Shown here in pieces: positions 1 to 11,200 of a DNA stretch of 64,000 nucleotides. This stretch comes from Lithobates sylvaticus (taxonomy: Eukaryota > Chordata > Amphibia > Anura > Ranidae): assembly GCA_028564925.1 (NCBI GenBank), contig CM053028.1, positions 365,409,012-365,473,011 of the forward strand. Reading direction: 5' to 3'. The notes beneath the pieces are model-generated. The model did no database searches. It saw only the letters and a program-made list of their open reading frames with translations, and was not told the origin of the DNA. The position numbers and the translations under genes were made by a program. Position 1 is the stretch's first letter; the number at the start of each line of letters is the position of its first letter.

Positions 1-330
1 TGTTTTTTTTTACAGTAGGGGGGCGTGGCTGTACGTCTGACGTCATTGATCGGCGTTCCCGATGACAGGGAACCGCCGATCACTGACAGTCAGTGTAGGA
101 AGCGCGGGGAGAGGTTTGTTTACACAAACCTCTCCCCGTTCTTCAGCTCCGTAACCCGACCGCAGCCGTGGTCATGGAGCTCCCGACCGGGTCGCGAGCG
201 TGCCGCTGGCGGCGCGCGCGCGCGCCCCCCGGGCAGGCAAATTAAAGGGGACGTACCCGTACGTGCTTTTGCCTGCCCGTGCCATTCTGTAGACGTATAT
301 CTACATGAGGCGGTCGGGAAGCGGTTATAG
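1..330 (+). mobile_element. Right end of a TTAACCAC-type TTAA element (left part outside window)
   Basis: The GC-rich stretch with GGGGCGTGGCTG, an inverted pair around the Myc-like 'gagaggtttgtttacacaaacctctcc' region (split here by its centre near 120), and the ending CGTGCCATTCTGTAGACGTATAT..GGTCGGGAAGCGGTTA matches the right part of the complete copy at 47444..48450. Pieces of ORFs here are spurious. Confidence 0.7.
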
Positions 331-1550
331 AGGAACATCACCAGGGATCTTGTTATCCCTGACTCATCTTTGGCATCACAATCCTTAATTATCTAGTGCA
401 TGCGCAGACTTTCCATACATACGTGGTTAAGCTGCCCCAGTTCTGATATCAAACATGTGACTTTTTTGCGCATGCATGGAAATGTCTGCACATGCTCAGA
501 TATGTTGCAGGTCTCTGCCATATCAGAAACAACTGTGGCACATCTGCATTGGCGCACAATTATGCAATGTGGTTGTCCTCTTCATTAAATTGAATAGAGC
601 AGTGGGGAACAATGCCATTCTAGGCTAGTGCAGCACAAAAAAGGCAGGTATTCTTTTTGTGTAGGAGGGAACAACATCCTATTCTTATTGGGGCAGGGGG
701 GTCTGGATCAAGAAAAGCTTAATAAGTTTTTATGAGTCAGGTTGCACTTTAAGTGGAGTCCCCCTGGCAGCTTATAGCCACATTGCCTTGTCTACCCCAC
801 CACTTTGCTTGCCCACAGGAGCAAAAGGAAGTAGCTTTGTGTTAGCTAAGCTTCAGGTCACTCTTGCTGGAACCTGGATGTTCGGATGCCTAGAGATGCA
901 TCATGAAGATTATTGACTCACCTGCTATCAAGAAGTATTGGATATTTAAGTCTGCTCTTGGTGGCCAAATGGAGTGGTATAAGAACACAAGAAAGATGAA
1001 TATATTGGAAGTGGGAGCAAAGCACATGCTATTTAAGATGTATGGTGTTTAATTCAGCGTTAATTTTGTTTTGCATTCATATTGACAGTTGTTGTTTGTA
1101 GATACATTCCACCAAGCTTTGCTTTATTCCAACATTCTAAATCTGGTATGATGTTTCAAGGGCTGGAGCTGAAGAAAACATGGCACAAAAGTGACTTCAC
1201 TTTTTCAGTTTATTCATATTTTTGTACCCACTGATCCACTATTTTTCCAGATTGTGCCTATTTTGTACCTTTCCTGAATACCAAACCTCACCACTTTCTA
1301 TACATCATTTGGTAAAAGCCGAAGCAAAAGCCACACACTGATGATGTCTTCCCAGGCAAAATGTAATCAGCGAAAAGCTTCATGGTCCTGTCCCCAAAAC
1401 GACTCTTCTGACATGATAACAATTAGGTAAGGTCTGGTGTCACCAGTAACAATGACTCCTCTGACATTTTCCACCCAATGGGGGTGACGGTTCTGGGGGC
1501 AGGATCATGTGCTAAAACTTGTCAGATGGTTAAAGTTTTGCCTGTGAATA
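331..1550. other. Unassigned stretch in or beyond the last LAMP intron
   Basis: No coding potential or recognised repeat was found. There is no ORF above 62 codons with family resemblance. The sequence is mildly AT-rich and could be intron, UTR or decayed repeat. Confidence 0.4.
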
Positions 1551-3085
1551 CAGTTCCTTGAAAAAGTATTCATACCCCTTGAAATTTTCCACATTTTGTC
1601 ATGGTACAACAAAAAAATGTAATATATTTTATTGGGATTTTTTGTGATAGACCAACACAAAGTGGCACATAATTGTGAAGTGGAAGGAAAATGATAAATG
1701 GTGTTCAAATTTCTTTACAAATTAATATGTGAAAAGTGTGGCATGCATTTATATTCAGCCCCCCCGAATCAATACTTTGTAGAACCACCTTTCACTGCAA
1801 TTACAGCTGCAAGTCTTTTTGGGGATGTCTCTACCAGCTTTGCACATCTAGAGAGTGAAATTTTTGCCCATTCTTCTTTGCAAAATAGCTCAAGCTCTGT
1901 CAGATTGAATGGAGAGCGTCTGTGAACAGCAATTTTCAAGTCGTACCGCAGATTCTCAATTGGATTTAGGTCTGGACTGGGCCATTCTAACACATAACTA
2001 TGCTTTGATCTAAACCATTAAATTGTAGCTCTGGCTGTATGTTTAGGTTTGTTGTCCTGCTGGAAGGTGAACCTCTGCCCCAGTCTCAAGTCTTTTGCAG
2101 ATTCTAACAGATTTTATTCTAAGAATGCCCTTTATTTGGCTCTATCCATCGTCCCATCAACTCTGACCAGCTTCCCTTTCCCTGCTGAAGAAAAGCATCC
2201 CCACAACATGATGCTGCCACCACCATGTTTCATGGTGGAGATGGTAAATTCAGGGTGATGTGCAGTGTTAGTTTTCCACCACACACGTTTGGCTTTTAGG
2301 ACAAAAAGTTCAAATTTGGTCTCATCTGACCAGAGCACCTTCTTCCACATGTTTGCTTTGTCCCTCACATGGCTTCTTGCAAACTGCAAACTGGACTTTT
2401 TATGGCTTTCTTCCATCAATGGCTTTCTTCTTGCCACTCTTCCATAAAGGCCAGATTAGTGCATAACTAATAGTTGTCCTGTGAACAGATTCTGCCACCT
2501 GAGCTGTGGATCTCTTGGCTGCTTCTCTTATTAATTCTTGCCTGGCCTGTCAGTTTAGGTGGGTGGCCATTTCTTGGTAGGTTTGCAGTTGTGCCATACT
2601 CTTTCCATTTTCAAATTATGGATTGAACAGTGCTCCGTTAGATGTTTAAAGCTTGGAATATTATTTTATAACCTAACCCTGCTTTAAAAACTTCTCCACA
2701 ACTTTATCCCTGACCTGTCTGGTGCGTTCCTTGGCCTTTGTGATGCTATTTGTTCACTAAGGTTCTCTAACAAACCTCCGAGGGCTTCACAGAACAGCTG
2801 TATTTATACTGAGATTAAATTACACACAGGTTGACTCTATTTACTAATTAGGTGACATTTAAAGGCAATTGGTTCCACTAGATTTTATTTAGGGGTATCA
2901 GAGTAATACAATTTTCAGATATTTATTTGTAAAAATAAATTGAAAACCATTTGTCATTTTCCTTCCACTTCACAATTATGTGCCACTTTGTGATGGTCTA
3001 TCACATAAAATCCCAATAAAATACATTTACGTTTTGGTTGTGACATGACAAAATGTGGAAAATGTCAAAATGTTCAGCTGTTCTT
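1551..3085 (-). mobile_element. Tc1/mariner transposon, decayed
   Basis: The left end after a TA dinucleotide reads CAGTTCCTTGAAAAAGTATT, a typical Tc1 terminus. The right inverted repeat is diverged and appears clipped (CATTTTGTCATG-like sequence mirrored near 3040-3070). Transposase pieces lie on the minus strand at 2437..2132 ([24 protein letters not shown]) and 1993..1769 ([10 protein letters not shown]), so two DDE regions are recognisable. The reading frame is broken at least twice and the N-terminal part is not open. Confidence 0.88.
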
Positions 3086-4983
3086 TTGGATTATACCAAA
3101 TTATGTGTGGAAGAGTGATGGATGGCAGCACCCGATTCCAGCATGTGATGGGAGCACTTGGAGGGTTGGAGCAGTACGCTTTTCTTTGACTGTACTTTTC
3201 ACATCACTAGTCTCATACTGTTGTAGCAGTGTGAACATGTACTGTGTCTGTGTGATATGGCAAAATGTAGTAAAATGAAAATCATAAGCACATACAGTAT
3301 GTTGATAGGTATGCTCATTAAGTGACTGACAGTTAGGAAGTCAGAAGTCACAAAGAGTCCTAGCGTGACCAGAGGTGCTTGAAATTGGGGCCACCCACTC
3401 ACCAGAAAACACAACCTCAATTTTTTTCCTGCTTCTTTTTATTCATACATGCACTTTTATTTGCAGAATGCTTCTAGTTAAGATTTTTTTTATTATTTTC
3501 ATTAGTGCATTGTATTCCTTAATATAATTTTTAATGTGACTATCAGAGTTTTGTACGCTTACTGTTCCATGTTTATATTATTGGATTAGGCATAGCAATT
3601 TTTAGATTATCCACTAGAGGGAGCTCTATATTTAGCCTCCTTGTTTATAGCAAACCTATGCTTTTCACATGCAGGGCAAAGAAACAGGTTGGTTTTAAAG
3701 TTCCTCTCTCAAGCAGAACATACAGTACTTATATTTCTTTCAAGTGACACTAAACAAAATTCTTGTTCTCCAAATGTAATCCAGACCCATCTGCTACCTA
3801 AGGGCTCTGTGATCTATTTCTCATGAAATAATTTCTTTCTATGCTTTTCTGCCTCCTTGTAATGTCCTTCGCAAGCTCCCAAATCTCTTTTTCTCTTACT
3901 TCCACTCATTGTTTGGAATGAGCAGTGCATGTTAGTTGGGGTTACGTGCACTACTGTATGCACACGACAAATCCCATAGTTCATAGTCCCTAGTCCGACT
4001 CAAGATCCAATATGAGAGAGTAGCTACATTCCTAAATACAGAAGGAGCATGGAGAATGAATTTAGCCACCCTCTAACAGGAAGTCTAGTCACAGCAAAAA
4101 AAATAAAAAATTTGGAGATATGGAGGAGTTAAGAATACATATGTAAATAGAATATATTTTTTTAACCAGGGTTTAGTGTCACTTTAAATTCCCTGCCACT
4201 CCAGCTGCTGTGAATTAAGCAAATACTCAGTACTTCTGGGTATGGAGGAGCATGTGACAAACCTTCCTCTCATATGACAGTACTAATGCGTAGTGATTTT
4301 CCCAGTGCTTTCACATGTGGGCTGGGAGACCTGTGTAAGCTCTGATTAGAGTGACTTCTGGCCTTCACAATGCTTAATTTCCTCTCTCCCAGCTATATTA
4401 GCAGGGAGGGGGCTTTAAAGGAAACCTGTTTCTCCAAAAGTGTAATATCTTTCAGCAGTACTGTATACTGCCCCCTTTAGGAAAGGAAATGTGAAACGCC
4501 AACTGGAGAAGGAACTAGATAACATTTATTTTTGAAGTTCATCTGTGGCACACTGGTCACGAATGTAATGTATGTTTTAGCTGGGGTTCCCCTTGACCTG
4601 AAAGTTATTTCAAAGGTTCCAGTGGTGTAAAAAGGATGAGAAAGACTGCTCTAAATAAATAGTTAAGAACATATTTTAAAACGTATTATGATTCATTACA
4701 TCAAATCTGTATTTTAATACTTAATGTATTAATCAGATAATAAACAAGCAATGTAAGTATTCGTGTAATTTACATATAATATTTGTACTTTTACAAAGTA
4801 TTCTTATCTCTTAAACTGTATATTCAACCCTGAAAAAGTGGACTTTGTTCCAAGAAATGCATTGGAGGAAAAATGAGCATATACAAGATTATTTGTAATG
4901 CATACTATACAGGTGCTGTAATGGGACTTTCTCACGTTTTTAATTAGGAAAGGCTTTAAATGTCAAAAAAATATTTTTTATGT
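3086..4983. other. Unassigned intergenic or intronic stretch
   Basis: No gene or complete repeat is recognised. A CTCF-like motif (CCACTAGAGGGAGC) lies at 3611..3624. The rest is AT-rich, with scattered short ORFs lacking family features. Confidence 0.4.
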
Positions 4984-4999
4984 GAAAAAAATAAAATTT
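4984..4999. repeat. Target-site duplication, left copy (L1)
   Basis: The 16-base sequence GAAAAAAATAAAATTT is repeated exactly at 6043..6058. Confidence 0.9.
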
Positions 5000-6042
5000 A
5001 AACCCAAACTGGATAAACCCTCTTATGTCCAGAAGTGGGAGGCGGACCTGGGTCGAACGCTCGACATTACAGAATGGAATCAGATCTGGTTATCTACCAA
5101 ATCAGCCTCCCCTAATATTATTGAGGTAGAAGCTAATTATAAAGTATTGACAAGATGGTACCTTGTAGCTGCTAGGGTTTCAAAATATGTACCAACCTGT
5201 TCCGTGCAGTGCTATGGTGGTTGCTCAGAGTCAGGCACACAACTACACATTTGGTGGACATGCCCAATAGCACAAGTCTTTTGGAAAGAGATTTTTAAAA
5301 TGGCCCCCAAGATGTTTGGTTTGCAAATACAGCCTGATCCTGCTACCGCATTACTTAATCTGAAACCAGGATCTCTAACTTTGACTCAATTTAAACTATT
5401 TGTACAACTTCTAACGGTAGCTAAACAAACTTTGGCAAAGGCATTGCGTTCCCTGACATTGGTGGTGGCTGAGACGAAGAATAGGATGACTAACGCCATG
5501 ATTCATGCCAAAATGGTGGCTATTAATAACGCTCTGCTTCCCAAATTTGAAAAACTATGGCACCCATGGATAACACATCATTTGCCATCTAACTTTGACT
5601 AGAATGTTCTACTGCCATGGTAGCTGAGTTGAGATGATTTAAACTGATCTATAAAGAACACACAGACTTTCATGATGGTTCTCAATCCAACCCTGTGGAC
5701 CCCCTCTCTTCTATTTTTTAACCCCTTCTCTCCTTTCTCTTCTTCCTTATCCACTTTCCGATTTTGAAACTCTTTTCCTAATAGAGTATATTCTCCTATA
5801 GACATCTCTGACACAGCCTATGCTGTGGACACAAATACAATTTAAGAATTGACTTACTCTTTAACAGCTCCTACATAGCTCTTCAATACCTAATCCAGGT
5901 TATACCCAAATACCTCTATTTACATGCTATGTTATCATCTATTATTAACTAATAATTTTAGCATCTTATCTTTACCACAATATGTTTATTCATGTATTTG
6001 TCATGTATTCCTTTAAATGCTCAATAAAATATTTTGACAAAG
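5000..6042 (+). mobile_element. 5'-truncated L1/Tx1-type LINE tail with perfect target duplication
   Basis: The insert is flanked by identical 16-bp copies of GAAAAAAATAAAATTT at 4984..4999 and 6043..6058. Its ORF runs to the stop near 5602 and carries the C-terminal ORF2 signature C..GC.ESGTQLHIWWTCP (Cys-His knuckle followed by IWW). A 3' UTR of about 440 bases ends in AATAAAATATTTTGAC and a short A-rich tail. The first few codons of the apparent ORF come from the target site, not the LINE. The reading frame within the retained piece looks open. Confidence 0.9.
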
Positions 6043-6058
6043 GAAAAAAATAAAATTT
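6043..6058. repeat. Target-site duplication, right copy (L1)
   Basis: Exact copy of the 16 bases at 4984..4999, directly after the LINE tail. Confidence 0.9.
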
Positions 6059-6935
6059 GGATTTTTATTTTTGTGTTTGTATTTAGTATTTGAAGATCAC
6101 AAATATACCCCTGTTAATTTTTGGAATTCTGTTTTTGTGGTATTTATTATGGAGATATCGGAATGCAAAATGTGAATAATTTTTCCTCTGACTTCCTATT
6201 ACCCTCTATTAAAGAGGAAGTTAACCTATACACAAAATAAATAAACCCTGCAAGGCAAAGGCATAATGAGATAGTATGCATAGCATACCTCCATAGCGGT
6301 CCTCCTTCATCTCCACCGCTGCCATGTATCCCGGAGTGACTTGCGGGTCTCGTGGCTCCGGAGATGTGATTGTCCGGAGCCGCGATGACATCACTCTTGC
6401 GCATGCACACGGGAGCACCCACTATCGGCATATTACCATTAGCAGCTGCGTGCCCAGTGCGGCTGTGCGCTGATGTCTACGACGCATGCGCCGTAGACAG
6501 CGGTGCCTGTCTTTTTGCAAATATCTCCTAAACCGTGTAACAATATTTGCTCTGATGTAGAGTTATGAACACTGCTGCTATCTGACGCGTCCTGGTTTGT
6601 CAGCATTTCTCCTGCAGAGCTCTGTGGTTTCTCCCACCAACATCTACATCACTACAGAACATGGAAGGGATGTGGTAGCTGACAGGTGAAATCACAGAGC
6701 TGGCTAGGTATTAAACTGTGAAAAGACTGGTTTTGCCACCCACTTTGCAGGGTCTAAAGTAATCCTAGGTCTCTAGGATGCTGTTTTGTTTCAAATTCCT
6801 AGTCTCACTCATGCCAGGATGTACTGGCAGTGCTTTACTTCCGCCATTGTGGGGATGAGAGCTGTGGCTCTTTCACAGCGTAAATTGCTGCTCAAACTGT
6901 ATAAATCCTGTATAATAGTAATAATAATAAAAAAA
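6059..6935. other. Unassigned stretch with a possible CpG-containing repeat remnant
   Basis: Around 6290-6500 the sequence is CpG-rich and resembles a TTAA-element interior (GCGCATGC, TGTCTACGACGCATGCG), but no termini could be fixed. The rest shows nothing recognisable. Confidence 0.35.
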
Positions 6936-6963
6936 AGCGCCTCAGTGTGAAAGTGGTCTTACA
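6936..6963 (+). repeat. Solo end of a Harbinger-type MITE
   Basis: GCGCCTCAGTGTGAAAGTGG repeats the right terminus of the complete element at 7003..7252. No partner end was seen. Confidence 0.6.
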
Positions 6964-7002
6964 GTGAATAGGATTTTTTGGAAATATATAGTACATCCGT
7001 TA

Positions 7003-7252
7003 GACCACTTTCACACTGAGGCGCTTTTCCGGCGCTTTCACACTAAAAACAGCGCCTAAAAAGCTCACGAAAACTTATTTCCATTAAAATCAATGAACGC
7101 TTTCACACTGGGGCAGTGTGCTGGCAGGGCTGTGAAAAACTCCCCTCCCCATTGAAATGAATGGAAAGCTCTTCAAAAGCGCCTGGAAAGCTCTTCAAAA
7201 GCGCTCAGTGTTTTTACTGGCAGTTCAGAAGCGCCTCAGTGTGAAAGTGGCC
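7003..7252. mobile_element. MITE with 22-bp inverted repeats and TTA target duplication
   Basis: The left end is GACCACTTTCACACTGAGGC and the right end is its inverse with one or two changes. TTA trinucleotides flank it at 7000..7002 and 7253..7255. A 3-bp TWA duplication is typical of PIF/Harbinger. Internally, the AGCTCTTCAAAAGCGC unit is repeated. Non-coding. Confidence 0.8.
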
Positions 7253-7255
7253 TTA

Positions 7256-8077
7256 AAGATATCCAACCAGTAGAGTTTGCAGTGGCAGCTGCATGACAGG
7301 AGGGTGGACAGCAAAGTACATGATTGGGGGGGTGAGGTCCTTGGAAGAACCCAAGAAGTTCTTTGAGGGCCACATAAAGAATAGTAGTAAAAGTAAACAG
7401 TTATCATTGAGGCATGTACAGTATACTGCAGGGAAATGACTAGAAAACAGACAGCTAGGATCACAAGATTTGGGCACATGATTTCCTTCTAACATGAGGA
7501 AGTCATGAAGCAAAGGCAAATTATGGCTGTGCAAGGGTTTGTGAGCACATGGGAGAAAGAGGAAGAACAGGTATTTTGTAATGTGGTATTGAAATACATC
7601 TGAAAGTAATACCAATAAGCACATATGAGTAATTTAGAAAATTACTAGAACTGGAAGCATGTGAATGAAAGAGGAAGAACCCAAATGTTGAAATGTCTTA
7701 TTGAAATGTATCCATGTTTTAAAAATTTGCTAATATGCTGTTTATATTATTGTATTATATTTATGGCATATGTTTGCATATCAAAACTGCAGACACAGCC
7801 TTTGTTACTTTCACAGGGATGATGTCTATACATTTTGGAAAAAAAAAAACAGACAATATACATTTCCTAAACTAAATACATTTAGCTAAGTAGGTATTTG
7901 AACTGATATAGAAGTTGTTTAGATTAAACATTTAGATCTTCAGTGGGATTACAGTTATTTTTTATATATTTAATTTACAGCTGTTTAATTCAGAGGAAAA
8001 TGAGGTTCTAAAATCTGAAATAACAATTCCACATTACCATTCACTGTCAAAATGAACTGTGCGGCATTAGTGCTTAC
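7256..8077. other. LAMP intron 5 sequence, no recognised feature
   Basis: This is the region downstream of exon 5 on the minus strand. Long minus-strand ORFs here lack any family signature. No exon encoding a membrane helix and short tail was found. Confidence 0.4.
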
Positions 8078-8245
8078 CTTTGCCGAAGTCGCCATTGTGA
8101 ATGTCAAAAGCCTGTAGTTTCACATCCGCTATTGAGAGACTTAAATCACTGGCCAGCTTTACTGTTGGTGTGGTCTTACATGTTACCGCATAACCAACGT
8201 CTGTACTTAACAGCTTTAGATTTCTAGCTGTACCATTCCAGTGTT
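8078..8245 (-). CDS. LAMP3: LAMP3-like exon 5 (LAMP domain, second half)
   Basis: This 168-nt exon has acceptor TTTGCTCCTAG and donor AAAG|GTAAGC. It carries the third domain cysteine (GYAVTC) and ends [16 protein letters not shown], close to where other LAMPs continue with an acidic pair and the fourth cysteine. It ends in phase 1. No exon with a membrane helix and a GYQ-type tail was recognised between 1 and 8077. Confidence 0.78.
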
Positions 8246-11200
8246 CTAGGAGCAAAGAAGAAATTCTGATAACCTTAGATGGCAGATGATGAAGATGCAA
8301 ATCATAGAAGTAGTTTAGCTTGAGGATTAACAACAGAGCACAAGGACTTTAGGAGGAAATTGTGTGTATGATGAATGGGAAAACTGTCAGGTGTGCTATA
8401 ACTACAATGTAGAATGTAGATGAATGTGAAATATTCATCCCAGAAATATTGTCTCCTAGTTGATTAAATACATTCCTTCAAAGGGAGCCTGTGCCCGGTT
8501 CCTGCTTTGTAAAAGAAAACAGGAACAGTATTTTAAAATGAGGACCACTGGTAAGCAGGGCCGTTTTTAAGGCAGGGCAAAAGGGGCAGCTGCCCTGGGC
8601 CCTGTCATTGTTGTGGGGCCCAAAGCAGCTGCCTCATACTTGCCAACTATCCTGGTTTAAATTCCCTCGTCCCTTGAGGTTTTAGTCCCGTGCCGTGTCC
8701 CAATATCTCAGTGTGAAGTGCTGCTACTAATGCTGCCCAGCTCTGCCCTATTGTTGTGTACAGATGACTCTCACCTGCAGACCCTGTGTTTACATGTACA
8801 TTACCAGCATTCATATGTAAATAGCGGTGGCATTCATATGTAAATAGTGGTGGCCGGCGGCATTTATATGTGTATCATGACCCCCTGAGGTCATATCCAC
8901 AGTAATCTCTAGCAACTAATCAACAAGCAGAAATCATGTGCTGTAAATTCTAGCAACTAATCAGTGAACCATAATATGTGCTGTAACCTCAAGCAACCAG
9001 TCAGTGAGCGGTAATGATACACTGTAACCTCTGGCAACCAATCGCAATTTTGAGTCTAGCTGCTATTTATTGTATGTCTCAGAGCAGGCGGAGAGCAAAA
9101 CTCCATGGGGGGGGGGGGGGGGGCCAAGAAAAGTTTTGCCCAGGGTCCAATCAATATTAAAGACGGCCCTGCTGGTAAGTATTAATTTGGGGGTATGGAA
9201 CAGCATGAACTTACACTTGAAATTCCCCACAATGCCCAAACATACAGAGATCAGGAAGAACAAGTTCCCAACAGCTAAAAGGAGCAGCAGGGCAGTGACG
9301 GAAAGGTGTGCCTGTGCTGCTTGGAGGGGAGGCAGACAAAGTGAAGATTTATATATTGAACGGACAATTTAGAAATGTTTAATTTTGCCTAAGCAGTACA
9401 TTGAAAATGTGTCTCTTTGCCTGGAATTCCTCCTAAAAAAGGGCAGTGCCTAGGCACTCAAGGGCCTACAACCTTATAGCTTTACATCTGCAGTGCTAGA
9501 TTAAAGGACTTCTACCTCTGACTGCTAGTTTTAGGAGATTCAGATGCCATGACTGTGCTGCTCACTGTTCTTCTTGCTGGAGACTCTGACTTGAAGAATT
9601 AAAAGTCTGGCTCTACCAATATGGCTGCCTCCACACAGACATAGTGAAGAACAAGGCACGGTTAGTTAGTAATGGGGCAAGAATCAGCTGGAGAAAGGCT
9701 ATAAGCATAGCTAGTGACTAGTCTCAGGCCCATAGGTGTGTGCAGCCTATTGCATTAGGGTGTGTACCCCAAAGCTCAAACACACATGCCTTTCTCTGCA
9801 GCCTCAGCTGCACTGTACAGTGAATGAATGGGAAGTGTTCTTTGTTGAGCGACTTCCTGTTCATTCACAAACTGAAGCATAGTAAGCGTAGTTTCCTATG
9901 CTTCAGTTATGATTGAACACAGTGAGTGAGTGTTTTCACTGTGTTCATTAAGAAAAGGAAGGGATCGAAAAATGACATATTGATTAGCTCCTTCCCCTGT
10001 TCTCCATCCTGAAACCTCCCTCACAGCAGCCAGGGGGAGAGAAGAGGAGGAAAGCCAGCAGCACTGCAGTGGAGGGGATCAACATGTGGGGAAGCCTGGG
10101 CATTGGGGGAATCGGCACCGCACACCTGGCACACCCCCTGTGCACCCCTATGTTCAGGCCTCCTGCCTATCTTTTGTTGGGTACAGTTTCCATTGTTCAG
10201 TTTCTCTTTTAGAGCAAAATCCAGTTGCTTTTTCCTGGCAAAGCACTGATTTGATTTCAATGTATTAATTCCTTTTTATTTAAAAAAATCTTCTTGAAAT
10301 TGAGGCAAAAAGAACAGTGTGTGGTTTTTGTCATTTCACACAGTTATGTATGTAGGACTTTTGATATGACTTACCGGCAGAAGTCCAAGTAAAATTCACA
10401 GAAACTTCATCAATGTAGTATATTTTCTTCTCCTGCAAGTTGTGTAAAGGAAATAGACATTTGTAAGAAGCCTTCTTAAAATAATTGCCATCAGCTTTAT
10501 CTAGTAGTAGTTAAGCCAGCCATAGACAGTTCCAATCTTTATGCAGGAACCGGCCGAGATTGGAACCGTGTATGGGCAGGCTGAATGTACCCAGTTGATC
10601 GATCGATCATCTTGGGTACAACCAGCATCTGCTATAGCCGCTAGCAATAATCAATGTCTTCTCCCGGAGGGATGGCTTCCCCCAACCCCCGCCAGGGGAA
10701 TACAATGTATTGGCAGGAGGGATTCCCCTGTCAGAGCTGTCTGTGCTGACAGGGGAACTTTGCAAAATTCTTTCCAGCAACCCATTGTTGCAGGAAAGAA
10801 ATTCAAGAAAGTCTATGGCTGGCCTTAATTCATTTGTTGCATTCAGTGCATACAACTGGATATGTTCTGCAATGTTGAAGAGGTTTTGGTAAATTATATA
10901 AAGGCATGTCTTCAGTTCTAATGAGTGGCAAGAAAATACTCCAGCAGTAATATACACATAGATAGTACAGCCACCTTAATCCAATCACCATGGAAAGGCA
11001 GATGGTATTGCCCAAAAACAGGATGAGAGGTATAAAAGTGGCAGAACCATCCTGTTCTAGTTGCATAATACCATCCTTGGTATCAGGGAGGCTTTAGGGG
11101 TGTTAATACTTTGATTTACATGGCTGATGGCATAGTCTGAATTGTTGTCAAAATGCCAAAGTAGCCAAGAAAAATAACTTGGTATGTGCAGTTCAAACAA

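Noticed and set aside
1-8077. Attempt to place the last LAMP exon (membrane helix and GYQ-type tail)
   Set aside because: No acceptor followed by a phase-1 frame with a hydrophobic stretch and a short basic tail was found in the minus frames I examined.
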